From JAUWVG01 sp964633715 (GTDB taxonomy: Bacteria; Acidobacteriota; Aminicenantia; Aminicenantales; Aminicenantaceae): a DNA stretch of 64,000 bases. Shown here in pieces: positions 34,651-43,000 of this stretch (position 1 is the stretch's first letter; each line of letters begins with the position of its first letter). Position numbers and translations under genes: made by a program. Where the stretch lies: assembly GCA_964633715.1 (NCBI GenBank), contig CAZWHQ010000014.1, forward strand, positions 22,432-86,431. The letters are read 5' to 3'. Below the pieces are notes generated by a model. The model saw only the letters and a list, made by a program, of their open reading frames with translations. It did no database searches and was not told where the DNA came from.

Positions 34651-35300
34651 ATTGAAGTAAGGAGTAATTGTAAATGCTGTTCAGCCTGAAAGAGATCGTC
34701 AGCGATAAAATCGGCGGATGTGAAATCCTGGGATTCTGTGTATTCCGTTGGAATAGCAATAACCCGACATCCGGCTCTTTTCCCGGCTGTAACTCCGTTT
34801 TCAGAATCCTCGAGGACGAAACATTCTTGGGGAGGAATAGATAATTTTTCGCAGGTTTTCAAATATATTTCCGGCTCTGGTTTCCCCTTTTCTATTCCGT
34901 CAGAGGATTGCAGCACATCGAATTTTTCGCGAATTTTCAACGAATCGACCACAATATCCAGGAATTCCTCTTGGGCACCCGTACATACAGCCAGTTTCAA
35001 GCGGTTGAAGAATGTTTTGAGGATGTGAAAAAGACCCGGCATGGCCTCGAGTTCGGTCCGCAGTTTTTTTCGCATGGCCTTGTTTCTCATGTCCAGGGCT
35101 TTCTGAGCAGCTATGGGAAGCTTTAAATCTTTGACAAAGATTTCAAGGCCTTCTATAGGTTTTGTCCCCATCATTTTCCAGAGTGTTTCCTCTTTAAGTT
35201 CAACTCCAAATTTTTTAGCTATGTCATACTCAGCCTGAAAATACAGCCGTTCGCTGTCGATCATCAAACCGTCCATATCGAAAATCAGTGCTTTAATCAA
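34647..35300 (-). CDS. HAD-superfamily hydrolase (beta-phosphoglucomutase-like)
   Basis: 217 residues. Motif I is FDMDGLMIDSE with the nucleophile Asp and acid/base Asp. Motif II falls near AVCTGAQ, with Thr replacing the usual Ser. The motif III Lys is in KGKPEPEIYLKT, and motif IV is VLEDSENGVTAGKRAGC. A helical cap follows motif I. This places it in subfamily IA (phosphatases and phosphoglucomutases acting on sugar phosphates). It starts 23 bases after the WHG-type lipoprotein gene and may share its transcript. Confidence 0.9.
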   Translation of the reverse strand: MIKALIFDMDGLMIDSERLYFQAEYDIAKKFGVELKEETLWKMMGTKPIEGLEIFVKDLKLPIAAQKALDMRNKAMRKKLRTELEAMPGLFHILKTFFNRLKLAVCTGAQEEFLDIVVDSLKIREKFDVLQSSDGIEKGKPEPEIYLKTCEKLSIPPQECFVLEDSENGVTAGKRAGCRVIAIPTEYTESQDFTSADFIADDLFQAEQHLQLLLTSI

Positions 35301-35323
35301 GAGTGTCCGCAGTTTAGGAGTTA

Positions 35324-35635
35324 TTAATGTTTCTTTTTTTTCTTGCTCTTGCCTTTACCGAAGATGCCGCCGCTCAGAAAAAGCCCCGCACCCAGCACAA
35401 AACCAAAATTGTACCAGCCTCCATTGTTGTGGACTTCATAAAAACGGACGTTTTCTGAAAAAATTGAAATAATAAATGTTATCGGTGCGATAAGACCGTG
35501 CCAGATTCCTGAAAAGAATCCTGCAATTTCTCCCTTTTCATCTGGAGTTTTTTCGAAACCATTTGGGCCTGGGGCGCAGCTGGAGAGGATTATTATCAAA
35601 ACAAAGACAATCCCCAAGTGACTTTTAATTTTCAT
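35324..35635 (-). CDS. Small WHG-type lipoprotein, function unknown
   Basis: 103 residues. A lipoprotein signal ends in ILSSCAPG. The mature part holds the string IWHGLIAPITFIISIF, then F-Y-E-V-H-N-N-G-G-W-Y-N-F-G-F. A second hydrophobic segment and a poly-lysine tail follow. The same core occurs in the 156-residue protein at 62865-63335, so the window holds two paralogues. Proteins with this W-H-G ... N-N-x-G-x-W-Y-x-F-G-F signature are known across bacteria as small uncharacterised membrane proteins. Two membrane segments are predicted, around residues 45-62 and 75-92. Confidence 0.72.
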   Translation of the reverse strand: MKIKSHLGIVFVLIIILSSCAPGPNGFEKTPDEKGEIAGFFSGIWHGLIAPITFIISIFSENVRFYEVHNNGGWYNFGFVLGAGLFLSGGIFGKGKSKKKKKH

Positions 35636-35712
35636 TTTTCCTCCATTTGAGTGAAGTTATACCACAAAACAGGAATATCTCACACTTCTTCTCCTGCTCA
35701 TTCTGGCTGTCT

Positions 35713-35741
35713 TTGACGTATCTTATCAAGAATGCTATAAA
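35713..35741 (+). promoter_or_regulatory. Promoter of the outer-membrane barrel gene
   Basis: TTGACG (35713-35718), 17-bp spacer and TATAAA (35736-35741), about 80 bases before the start codon. Confidence 0.6.
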
Positions 35742-35824
35742 TATTCCCAATAAAGATGTGAATGCGGGATTAAAGCTCAGGAATCGGATGCAGTCCTATG
35801 AAATGATTTAGTTCGGAGGTTTTT

Positions 35825-36505
35825 ATGGAAACAAAAAAGATACAAATTGTCCTTTTGGTTCTTGCCGTTTGTTTGAGTGTTGTTTCTGCGGCCGCACAAG
35901 ATAGCAGCCGTTTTTATGCCGGATTGAGTTTCAGCCTGTCAGATGCGACAATCATCGACCAGTTTACGAGGTACGAGATGGGAGTCCTGACAGAAAAAAA
36001 TACGTTTGAGGACGAGTACACAGGTCAGGCCTTTGGATTCTTTTTGGGCTGCCGGTTTTTAGATAAAAAACATGTTTTCATTAACCTTCAACTCCATGGA
36101 AGTTTTTTCAGCAGCGAATTCCTTATCGAAACATCGAGCAGTGTTGTGAAGCGAAAGTTGGCCTGTTCTCGGGGGATTGATCTTCAGCCAGGCTGTAAAA
36201 TAACGAAAAATCTAATTTTTTTTCTCAGTGGATCGATTGAGAGGGGACGATTTCAATTCTCAAAAGAGGGGACAACCACCACCTACAACGTCGAAGTACC
36301 AATGATGGGATACGGATTTGGGATGGGTGTAGGGTATCGTGTTTTTCCTTCTCTTATTGTCAGGGTGAGATACCAATACAACCAGTTCGGTTCGATGGAA
36401 ATTTCGACTGCGTTAGACGATCTAGGAACAAAAGTTGATGTTGTTGAACTCTTGCCAAGATATGATCTTTTTTTGTTATCAGTGCAGTACAATTTTGGAA
36501 AATAG
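35825..36505 (+). CDS. Outer-membrane beta-barrel-like protein
   Basis: 226 residues, with GGAGG before the ATG and a signal peptide (IVLLVLAVCLSVVSAAAQ). The mature part shows alternating-residue strands typical of an eight-stranded barrel (RFYAGLSFSLSDA, KHVFINLQLHGSFFS, YGFGMGVGYRVFPSLIVRVRYQYNQFG). It ends in FLLSVQYNFGK, close to the C-terminal aromatic strand of OmpA/OmpW-type barrels. Ligand unknown. Confidence 0.72.
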   Translation: METKKIQIVLLVLAVCLSVVSAAAQDSSRFYAGLSFSLSDATIIDQFTRYEMGVLTEKNTFEDEYTGQAFGFFLGCRFLDKKHVFINLQLHGSFFSSEFLIETSSSVVKRKLACSRGIDLQPGCKITKNLIFFLSGSIERGRFQFSKEGTTTTYNVEVPMMGYGFGMGVGYRVFPSLIVRVRYQYNQFGSMEISTALDDLGTKVDVVELLPRYDLFLLSVQYNFGK

Positions 36506-36638
36506 GAGTAAACCAAGAAAGGAAAATTAGGCTGAGGCTCCATTTTGAGGTCAGCGGCCTTTAAAAAGATAAACAATAAGTTTTTTTTTGATCAGAAGCG
36601 GGTTATTTATCAATCAGTAAAGGATTTTTTATTTTTTA

Positions 36639-38135
36639 CTATAGAGTAAAAAGGGCTAAAAGTGTGTAGGCTATAGCTCCCAAAACTGCAGCTGCGGTGG
36701 CCAATGGCAGTTGTGTCAAGACGTGATCCATCAAATCCGTCCCCGTTGCAAGGGAGGATAGAATAGTTGTGTCTGAGATGGGTGAACAGTTGTCTCCGTA
36801 GACGGAACCTCCTGTCACGGCGGCAAAACAGAGCAGTGTGAAAAAAGGATCCGGATTGACAGAGTAAGCCAGCGGCATCGCTATTGGAAAGACGACGGCA
36901 TACGTTCCCCATGAGGTTCCAATCGAAAATGAAATGAACATGGTGACAAAGAGAAGGATAGCAGGAAGCAAAAATGGAACAATCAGTGCGCTGGTTGTCC
37001 GGATGATAAAATTGGCCGTGCCCAATGCTCCCGAGACATTCCCTAGTGTGACGGCTAAGCCGAGAATTATTGCTCCTATGGTTACTCCCTTGCATCCATT
37101 GACGAAACCCTCGAGAACGGTTTTCAGCTTCATGCCTTGATACATGGCCAGTGCCATGGCCGATAATGTGGCCAGTACAAAAGCTTCTGAAACAAGGAGT
37201 TTCCCGATAAAAATATAAGGGATAATGGCAACGGAGAGCAGCACGCCAATGGGAACGAGAAAACCTGCGATCGAGGGTTTAAATCCCTCCGGTATCTTGA
37301 TTTCTGAGAGTTCTTTAGAAATCAACGGCTGGGAATTATCGCGGTTGAGTGCTCCTGTTGTTTTTGCCCGCTCCATGGCCTGCTTCATTTTCTTCCCATA
37401 CCACGGCATTTTTTCCCAGGACACGAGCAGTGTAAATAGGAGGGCAATCCAGGCGTAAAAATTAAAAGGAATGGCTTTGAACATAAACGCTTTGCTGAAA
37501 TCCAGATCTGTGAAGATGGGTGATGTCCCCACCACAAGGCCTCCTATATAAATGGGCCAGACATTAAAGGGGAGGACTGTCGCTACAGGGGATGCGGTAG
37601 AATCGATAATGTAGGAGAGTTCCTCATGGCTGACCTTCTTTTTGTCACTTAAGGGGCGGACTGTGGAGCCTGCCAGGATAGTGCTGATTGTTCCGCCCTG
37701 ATGAAACAGCACGCCGATTAGATAGGCAAAAAATTTGGCTGTGCGGCGGTCTTTTGCAAATTTTTTCCCGGCCCATTCGGCAAAATGCAAAGCGCCCCCG
37801 GTCTTTCCCCAAATACCGATAAGCCCGCCCAAACACCAGAGATACACCAATAGAATTTCTCCATATTTCGCACTTCCAATGGACGGGATCAAAAACTCCT
37901 GGACGATATTTAATTTTCCGCTGATGATACCCCCAAGAACTATTCCTGCAAACAGCGAAGGAATCACTTCGCGGGTGGCAAAACAGAGAATCAGTGCAAT
38001 CACGGCAGGAAAAATGGACCAGAGAGCAAAATCCTGATTTATTTCATTAAAACTAATGAAGTCTGTGTTTGTTCTCAGAATTATAAGAGCGACAATACCA
38101 ACCAGAACCAGCAGCCATTTTATCTTCCTATTCAT
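36639..38135 (-). CDS. nhaC: NhaC-family Na+/H+ antiporter
   Basis: 498 residues with ten or more membrane segments. The C-terminal half carries ITGGSVYGDNCSPISDTTILSSLATG-like sequence (GGSVYGDNCSPISDTTILSS here), the diagnostic NhaC/ArsB-superfamily motif. FSIGTSWGTYAVVFPIAMPLA is the other conserved segment. Earlier, FHQGGTISTILAGS and STASPVATVLPFNVWP match the first repeat. The protein should exchange cytoplasmic Na+ or a carboxylate for protons. It is transcribed alone from a promoter at 38166-38195; the symbol reflects the family only. Confidence 0.85.
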   Translation of the reverse strand: MNRKIKWLLVLVGIVALIILRTNTDFISFNEINQDFALWSIFPAVIALILCFATREVIPSLFAGIVLGGIISGKLNIVQEFLIPSIGSAKYGEILLVYLWCLGGLIGIWGKTGGALHFAEWAGKKFAKDRRTAKFFAYLIGVLFHQGGTISTILAGSTVRPLSDKKKVSHEELSYIIDSTASPVATVLPFNVWPIYIGGLVVGTSPIFTDLDFSKAFMFKAIPFNFYAWIALLFTLLVSWEKMPWYGKKMKQAMERAKTTGALNRDNSQPLISKELSEIKIPEGFKPSIAGFLVPIGVLLSVAIIPYIFIGKLLVSEAFVLATLSAMALAMYQGMKLKTVLEGFVNGCKGVTIGAIILGLAVTLGNVSGALGTANFIIRTTSALIVPFLLPAILLFVTMFISFSIGTSWGTYAVVFPIAMPLAYSVNPDPFFTLLCFAAVTGGSVYGDNCSPISDTTILSSLATGTDLMDHVLTQLPLATAAAVLGAIAYTLLALFTL

Positions 38136-38165
38136 GAATCACCTTTTCTTCCACAATAATGAATG

Positions 38166-38195
38166 AACATACCATACACAAAACTAAAAGGTCAA
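38166..38195 (-). promoter_or_regulatory. Promoter of the NhaC-family gene
   Basis: On the minus strand TTGACC (38190-38195), 18-bp spacer and TATGTT (38166-38171), about 31 bases before the start codon. Confidence 0.5.
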
Positions 38196-38331
38196 AATAA
38201 AATTATGTAGTGTTCTCCTAGGCAAGTGTTGTAATCACGATTTTGTTATATCTAAAAATTAATTTTTAAATCTTCCTGATTTATGGTATTTTCACTAGTC
38301 ATAAATGAAATGACCAGGAGGAAATAAAAAA

Positions 38332-38697
38332 ATGAAAAATAGAGCGTGGATAATTTTTGTTGTGGCTGTTTTTTGCTTATCTACGGCAAGTGTTTTTTCC
38401 GCACAAGCGAAACAATATGAAGCTCTCCTCGGTACCTGGGATGTGGAAACGGAGAGTGGTGAGTACACATTTACATTTGTATTTTCCATGGACGAAGAAA
38501 CCCTGAAAGGAATCTTTTCGGGGAGTTCAGGAGATGCCGAAATGGAAAACCTCTCTTTTGAAGACAGCCAATTGAAATTTACTGTAGATGTGGGCGTGGT
38601 GATTGATTTTTCTGCCACAATTGAAGGAGACAGTCTTGAAGGTATGCTGTCTTTAGAATATGGTGAGGGCAATATTATCGGAACCAAAAGAAAATAA
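38332..38697 (+). CDS. Small exported beta-rich protein, function unknown
   Basis: 121 residues with AGGAGG ten bases before the ATG and a signal peptide (WIIFVVAVFCLSTASVFSAQA). The mature part begins LLGTWDVETESGEYTFTFVFSMDEETLKGIFSG and continues with further short beta strands (FTVDVGVVIDFSATIEGDSLEGMLSL). The G-T-W opening and 'EGDSLEG' strand resemble lipocalin-like or substrate-stabilising domains found in secreted hydrolases. No function recognised. It is convergent with an ABC exporter operon. Confidence 0.65.
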   Translation: MKNRAWIIFVVAVFCLSTASVFSAQAKQYEALLGTWDVETESGEYTFTFVFSMDEETLKGIFSGSSGDAEMENLSFEDSQLKFTVDVGVVIDFSATIEGDSLEGMLSLEYGEGNIIGTKRK

Positions 38698-38716
38698 CAG
38701 GCAATTATCTGAAGTT

Positions 38717-39469
38717 TCAAAGCACGTCGCGGCGGGTGAAAATCCATCCTCCCATGAAGATGATCACAACACTCCCGATCCCGATCAATAATAATTCTGC
38801 TGTTATTGAAGAACCTCTGAGTGATCTATTGAGCAGCAGGGCAGGGAGTGTCCAGGGGTAAAAACGGCCCCAGTCAGAATTGATGAGAAGCATTCCCATG
38901 ACTGTCATGCTTATCCCAAAGCTCACCGCGACAACAAAATTGTGCCAACGCAGACCTACCCAGGTGTGAAGAACGATAAGGAGAAGAGATCCAACATAGG
39001 CGAGCGCAGCATGTTTAAGAATTGGAAGCCAGGGAAGATTTAAATTAAATCCCAGTTCTGGTTTTAAGATTGCCAACCCTATTTCCGAGAGAAAGATATA
39101 ACCGACGAGTGCTACAAAACTTATAAAAACAAGGATTAAACCGGCTGTCTGTTTAGCCGCATAAATATTAGAGCGGGGAACTGGCAGGACAAAGAGATGT
39201 TTCCAGTTGTTCTGGGAATGCTCCAATCCTGCTAGAAGTGCGGTTTCAAGTGTGATAAAAAGGGGGAGGGCCAAGAGCGTCCAAAAAAATATTGTTTGCC
39301 TGCCCAACCAAAGTTTTGGATCCTCAGCATTTTGAAGATAGGATTGGCCCCTAAATAAAATGATAGAAAATTGAAGAAGTGCAATTATTGACGGAATGAT
39401 AATGGCCAACCAGAGAGCCAGAGTGCGTTTGAGCTTCAGCATTTCCGCAGAGAGTGCTCTGAAATACAT
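38717..39469 (-). CDS. ABC-2 permease (lantibiotic-immunity-like)
   Basis: 250 residues with six hydrophobic segments. The N-terminus FRALSAEMLKLKRTLALWLAIIIPSI and the ALEHSQNNWKHLFVLPVPRSNIYAAKQ loop are typical of MutE/EpiE/BcrB-type ABC-2 permeases that protect against lantibiotics or bacitracin. It follows its ATPase gene by three bases. Confidence 0.82.
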   Translation of the reverse strand: MYFRALSAEMLKLKRTLALWLAIIIPSIIALLQFSIILFRGQSYLQNAEDPKLWLGRQTIFFWTLLALPLFITLETALLAGLEHSQNNWKHLFVLPVPRSNIYAAKQTAGLILVFISFVALVGYIFLSEIGLAILKPELGFNLNLPWLPILKHAALAYVGSLLLIVLHTWVGLRWHNFVVAVSFGISMTVMGMLLINSDWGRFYPWTLPALLLNRSLRGSSITAELLLIGIGSVVIIFMGGWIFTRRDVL

Positions 39470-39472
39470 TGA

Positions 39473-40393
39473 CTAAATACCCTCCTTTTGTTCTCCATCG
39501 ATAAGATTGAAAAACATACTTTCAAGAGAGGGCTGTTTGAGATGAATCGAATACACCTTGATTCCCTGATACACTAGTCTGGCATTGATCTCGGCTGCTT
39601 CAAACTTATCCTTAACCTGTACCTGTAAATTTTTGTCTAAATCGAACTCGATATGATGCTGTTGTTCTAAAAATTGTTTGGCCTTGTCCGGATTGTCGAC
39701 CTGGAGGATGATTGGTGTCCGAAGCCTGGATTTGAGATCGGCCATGGCTCCCTGGAAGAGGAGCTGGCCTTTATGGATAACGCCGATGTGAGTCGCTATC
39801 TGTTCAACCTCATTGAGAAGATGGCTGGAAAGGAATACTGTGATGCCTCTTTCTTTGGGAAAGTTTTGGATAAGATGACGGAACTCTTGTATTCCGCCTG
39901 GGTCCAGTCCGTTTGTCGGTTCATCCAGAATGAGAAGTTTTGGATGGTTCAGCAGTGCTAAGGCCAGTCCTAATCGTTGGCGCATCCCTGTGGAGTACTG
40001 GCTGACTTTGCGGTCCGCTGCATATTTTAAGTTTACTGTGTGCAAAACAAAATCAATGTTATTTTTGGAGGTTTTCAGAAGTCTGTGTGTGATTTCAAGA
40101 TTCTCTCTTCCAGTCAAGTGATTATATACTGAGGGCGATTCCACCAGGGCTCCAATCTGTCTGAGAAGAGCATATCTCTCCTTAAGAAACGGACGTCCAA
40201 ATACCTCTATCCTTCCTGCATGATGACGGATGAGACCCAAAAGCAGACGGATTGTAGTTGTTTTCCCGGCACCGTTGGGTCCGAGAAAACCGTAAACGCT
40301 GGCCTGCGGCACGTTGAGATTGAGATCATAAACAGCCGTCAGGCTGCCAAACTTTCGTGTAAGTCCAGAGGTAGAGATCGCCAAATGATCCAT
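39473..40393 (-). CDS. ABC transporter ATP-binding protein (BcrA-like)
   Basis: About 306 residues from the ATG at 40393; the frame runs to 40477 but the extra residues do not fit the family and the normal start is LAISTSGLTRKFG. Walker A is GFLGPNGAGKTT, the signature is YSTGMRQRLGLALALLNHP and Walker B is LLILDEPTNGLDPGG. A C-terminal extension follows. It pairs with the ABC-2 permease downstream. Peptide-antibiotic resistance is the usual role of this subgroup; the substrate is not visible here. The ribosome site before the chosen start is weak. Confidence 0.87.
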   Translation of the reverse strand: MDHLAISTSGLTRKFGSLTAVYDLNLNVPQASVYGFLGPNGAGKTTTIRLLLGLIRHHAGRIEVFGRPFLKERYALLRQIGALVESPSVYNHLTGRENLEITHRLLKTSKNNIDFVLHTVNLKYAADRKVSQYSTGMRQRLGLALALLNHPKLLILDEPTNGLDPGGIQEFRHLIQNFPKERGITVFLSSHLLNEVEQIATHIGVIHKGQLLFQGAMADLKSRLRTPIILQVDNPDKAKQFLEQQHHIEFDLDKNLQVQVKDKFEAAEINARLVYQGIKVYSIHLKQPSLESMFFNLIDGEQKEGI

Positions 40394-40568
40394 GTTTAAA
40401 TATCCATACTTCCTAAGAGATGTTATACGTTTATCTTGGTAGAATGTTTCACTAAAGTCATCTAAAATTTTTTTCAACTTTTTTATTCTTTCTAACGTCT
40501 AATAAAGATTTCGTGCTCCTCCCAAGACTGCCCGGTCCAATCCTGCGGATTCTCTGCGTTATGAGTAG

Positions 40569-40597
40569 TTGAACTGATATTTTGCCTATGATATAAG
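40569..40597 (+). promoter_or_regulatory. Promoter of the ThiF-like/LanC-like pair
   Basis: TTGAAC (40569-40574), 17-bp spacer and TATAAG (40592-40597), so transcription starts about 15 bases before the ThiF-like start codon. Confidence 0.6.
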
Positions 40598-40617
40598 CAC
40601 ATTAGATTTAGCCAGGG

Positions 40618-41472
40618 ATGGATCTCTTGAAGGACAGAAAAATACAAATTCTGGTCAACGAACGTGAGCAGACTATTCCTGCAAAATCGACTGTTGGGCA
40701 GGTACGGGATCTAATAAAACCGGATGCGGATATTCAAATTGTCAATGGTTTCCCAGCAGAAGACCATGAAGAGTTGAAAGGAGGAGAGTGCCTGGTTTTT
40801 ATCAAACGTGGAGAAATTCCTCCAGTTGGTGAACTGGAAGCTCTTTTAGTGGCTCGGCACACTCCAGGGATCTATGACGTTCTAAAAAATTCTGTTGTCG
40901 GCGTGGCTGGCCTTGGGGGGCTGGGATCAGCTGTTGCTATTGCACTTGCCCGGATGGGTTTGGGGACTCTTATCCTTGTGGATCATGATGTCGTAGAGCC
41001 CAGCAATTTAAACCGCCAGCAGTACACGATCGATCAGATCGGCACAGCGAAAACAGAAGCAATAAAGATCATCCTGGCAAAAATAAATCCTTATGTCCAG
41101 GTCAATACCAAAAAAAAGACTCTCTGCAAAGAGAATGTGCCTGAAATTTTTAAATCAGTGGATGTTCTAGTGGAATGTTTCGATCGTGCGGAAGAGAAGA
41201 AGATGCTCTTGGAGACGGCCGCGGAATGTCTCCCTGAAACATTTATAATAGGGGCGTCCGGTTTGGCCGGCTACGGGGACAGCAACAGCATCAAGACCTG
41301 GCGCCTGAGTGAAAGGATGTTTATGGTTGGGGATCTGGAAAAAGCCGCCGAATCCGGTTTGGGTTTAATGGCCCCAAGGGTGGGGATAGCCGCCCATCAT
41401 CAGGCCAACCTAGTCATCAGCCTTCTTGTCGATCCAGTCAAAACCCTCTCTCAAATCCCAGACATTTCTTAG
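40618..41472 (+). CDS. thiF: ThiF-like E1 adenylyltransferase with N-terminal ThiS-like domain
   Basis: 284 residues. The first ~70 residues resemble a ubiquitin-fold ThiS-like domain (IQILVNEREQTIPAKSTVGQVRDL), without a free C-terminal Gly-Gly. From ~85 on there is an E1-type nucleotide site: VVGVAGLGGLGSAVAIALARMGLG, then LVDHDVVEPSNLNRQQYTIDQIG, matching the ThiF/MoeB/HesA family. The CxxC zinc pairs of MoeB are absent, as in the short clostridial ThiF form. Such enzymes adenylate a ThiS carrier for thiazole synthesis, but no thiamine gene lies nearby. The next gene encodes an exported LanC-like protein 113 bases away. Confidence 0.78.
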   Translation: MDLLKDRKIQILVNEREQTIPAKSTVGQVRDLIKPDADIQIVNGFPAEDHEELKGGECLVFIKRGEIPPVGELEALLVARHTPGIYDVLKNSVVGVAGLGGLGSAVAIALARMGLGTLILVDHDVVEPSNLNRQQYTIDQIGTAKTEAIKIILAKINPYVQVNTKKKTLCKENVPEIFKSVDVLVECFDRAEEKKMLLETAAECLPETFIIGASGLAGYGDSNSIKTWRLSERMFMVGDLEKAAESGLGLMAPRVGIAAHHQANLVISLLVDPVKTLSQIPDIS

Positions 41473-41585
41473 AGAAGCAGTTTGGAGAATTTAAAAAAGA
41501 TCCCACGCCATATCCTGATGCCGGATACCGTGTTTATCTTAATCGCTGTTTTTATCGGATTTAAATAACTTCGGAGGAGATAAAA

Positions 41586-42926
41586 ATGAGAATTCGAAAA
41601 AGAAATCATATCTGCACTGTGATCCTTATCAGTTTAGCTGTTTTAAATCTGATGTCTTGTTTTCGGGAAAAAAAGAGAACCTACTTGGAGGCTGCGCAAG
41701 ACGCGGTCAGTTGGATAGAGTCTTCTGCTGTTCAAAGCGAATTTGGAACGACCTGGCCTTCCGTGCCTGGTGAATCAACCGCAAATGACAACTGGCTTTA
41801 CAGCGGGAACTCGGGGATCGTTCTGTTTTTTCTTGAGATGTTTTATACAACTGGAAATGCCAAATATCTCGATGCCGCCCAAGCAGGAGCAAGTCATCTC
41901 TTGGGCACTCTTTCTGCGGAAAAATCGCCGGGATATTACTCAGGAATTGCCGGTATCGGATTTGCTCTTTTTGAAACCTATAAAGCCTCTGAGGAGGTGA
42001 AGTATTTGGAGGGATTTAAAAAGTGCTTACAGTTTTTGAAAATTTCTGCCAACGAAATTGGCCAGGGAATAGAGTGGAGCCAAACAACCGATATTATCAG
42101 CGGGACAGCCGGGACCGGCCTGTTTCTTATCTATGCCTATAAAGAAACGGGAGACAGGGCATTGCTCGACCTTGCGGAACTTGCCGGGAAAAGACTCATC
42201 GAGTTAGGTGAGACTGCTGAAAACGGTATGAAGTGGGCAATGGACCCTAATTATCCAAGATATATGCCAAATTTTTCACACGGAACAGCCGGCATTGCCT
42301 ATTATTTAGCTTCCCTTTACATGGAGACAGAGCAGGAGGAATTTCTCTCTGCAGCTCTTGCAGGAGCCCGTTATCTGAAAATGTCCGCTTTTACAGAAGG
42401 AGGTGTCTGTCTGGTTTTTCATCATGAACCCGAAGGTGAAGATCTTTTTTATTTAGGGTGGTGCCACGGTCCAGTGGGAACATCCCGTTTGTTTTACCGC
42501 CTTTTTCAAATCACTCAGGATAATGAATGGATGGACTGGATTGAGAAGGGGGCCAGAGCCATTCTCGAGAGCGGAATCCCAGAACAGGAAACTGATGGTT
42601 TCTGGAACAATGTGGGCGTATGCTGCGGTTCGGCGGGTGTGGCTGACTTTTTTCTCAATCTTTATGGTCTTACGCAAAAGAAAGAATATATCGATTTTGC
42701 TCGCCATCTTACGCACGATCTCTTGGCTAGAGCAACACATACAGACAGCGGGATAAAATGGATTCAAGCCGAACACAGAACCCGGCCAGAATTTCTGCAA
42801 GCTCAGACCGGTCTGATGCAGGGTGCCTCCGGTATCGGGTTGTGGTTTCTCCGTCTAGATGCTTTTGAGCAAGAGTCTGTGTCTCAAATCAGTTTTCCCG
42901 ACGATCCTTTTTCCTTTGCCCGATAG
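41586..42926 (+). CDS. LanC-like cyclase-fold lipoprotein with CCG zinc-site motif
   Basis: 446 residues, GGAGG before the ATG. The signal sequence ends in VLNLMSCFRE, a probable lipoprotein cysteine. Seven repeats with Gly-rich turns follow, as in the alpha/alpha toroid of LanC: SGNSGIVLFF, SGIAGIGFAL, SGTAGTGLFL, HGTAGIAYYL, CHGPVGTSRL, CCGSAGVADFF and QGASGIGLWFL. The zinc ligands expected in LanC are seen as Cys in GWCHG (~residue 302) and the Cys pair in VCCGSAG (~residue 348), where most LanC have Cys-His. The CCG variant is known from ProcM-type LanM enzymes. No lanthipeptide precursor gene was seen; an exported LanC fold is unusual. Confidence 0.8.
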   Translation: MRIRKRNHICTVILISLAVLNLMSCFREKKRTYLEAAQDAVSWIESSAVQSEFGTTWPSVPGESTANDNWLYSGNSGIVLFFLEMFYTTGNAKYLDAAQAGASHLLGTLSAEKSPGYYSGIAGIGFALFETYKASEEVKYLEGFKKCLQFLKISANEIGQGIEWSQTTDIISGTAGTGLFLIYAYKETGDRALLDLAELAGKRLIELGETAENGMKWAMDPNYPRYMPNFSHGTAGIAYYLASLYMETEQEEFLSAALAGARYLKMSAFTEGGVCLVFHHEPEGEDLFYLGWCHGPVGTSRLFYRLFQITQDNEWMDWIEKGARAILESGIPEQETDGFWNNVGVCCGSAGVADFFLNLYGLTQKKEYIDFARHLTHDLLARATHTDSGIKWIQAEHRTRPEFLQAQTGLMQGASGIGLWFLRLDAFEQESVSQISFPDDPFSFAR

Positions 42927-43000
42927 CGGACAATTTTTGAACGCCCGCGGACATTTTTTCCAGGAATTCTAGATCGTCCGGTGATACAGAAAGGATTCGC

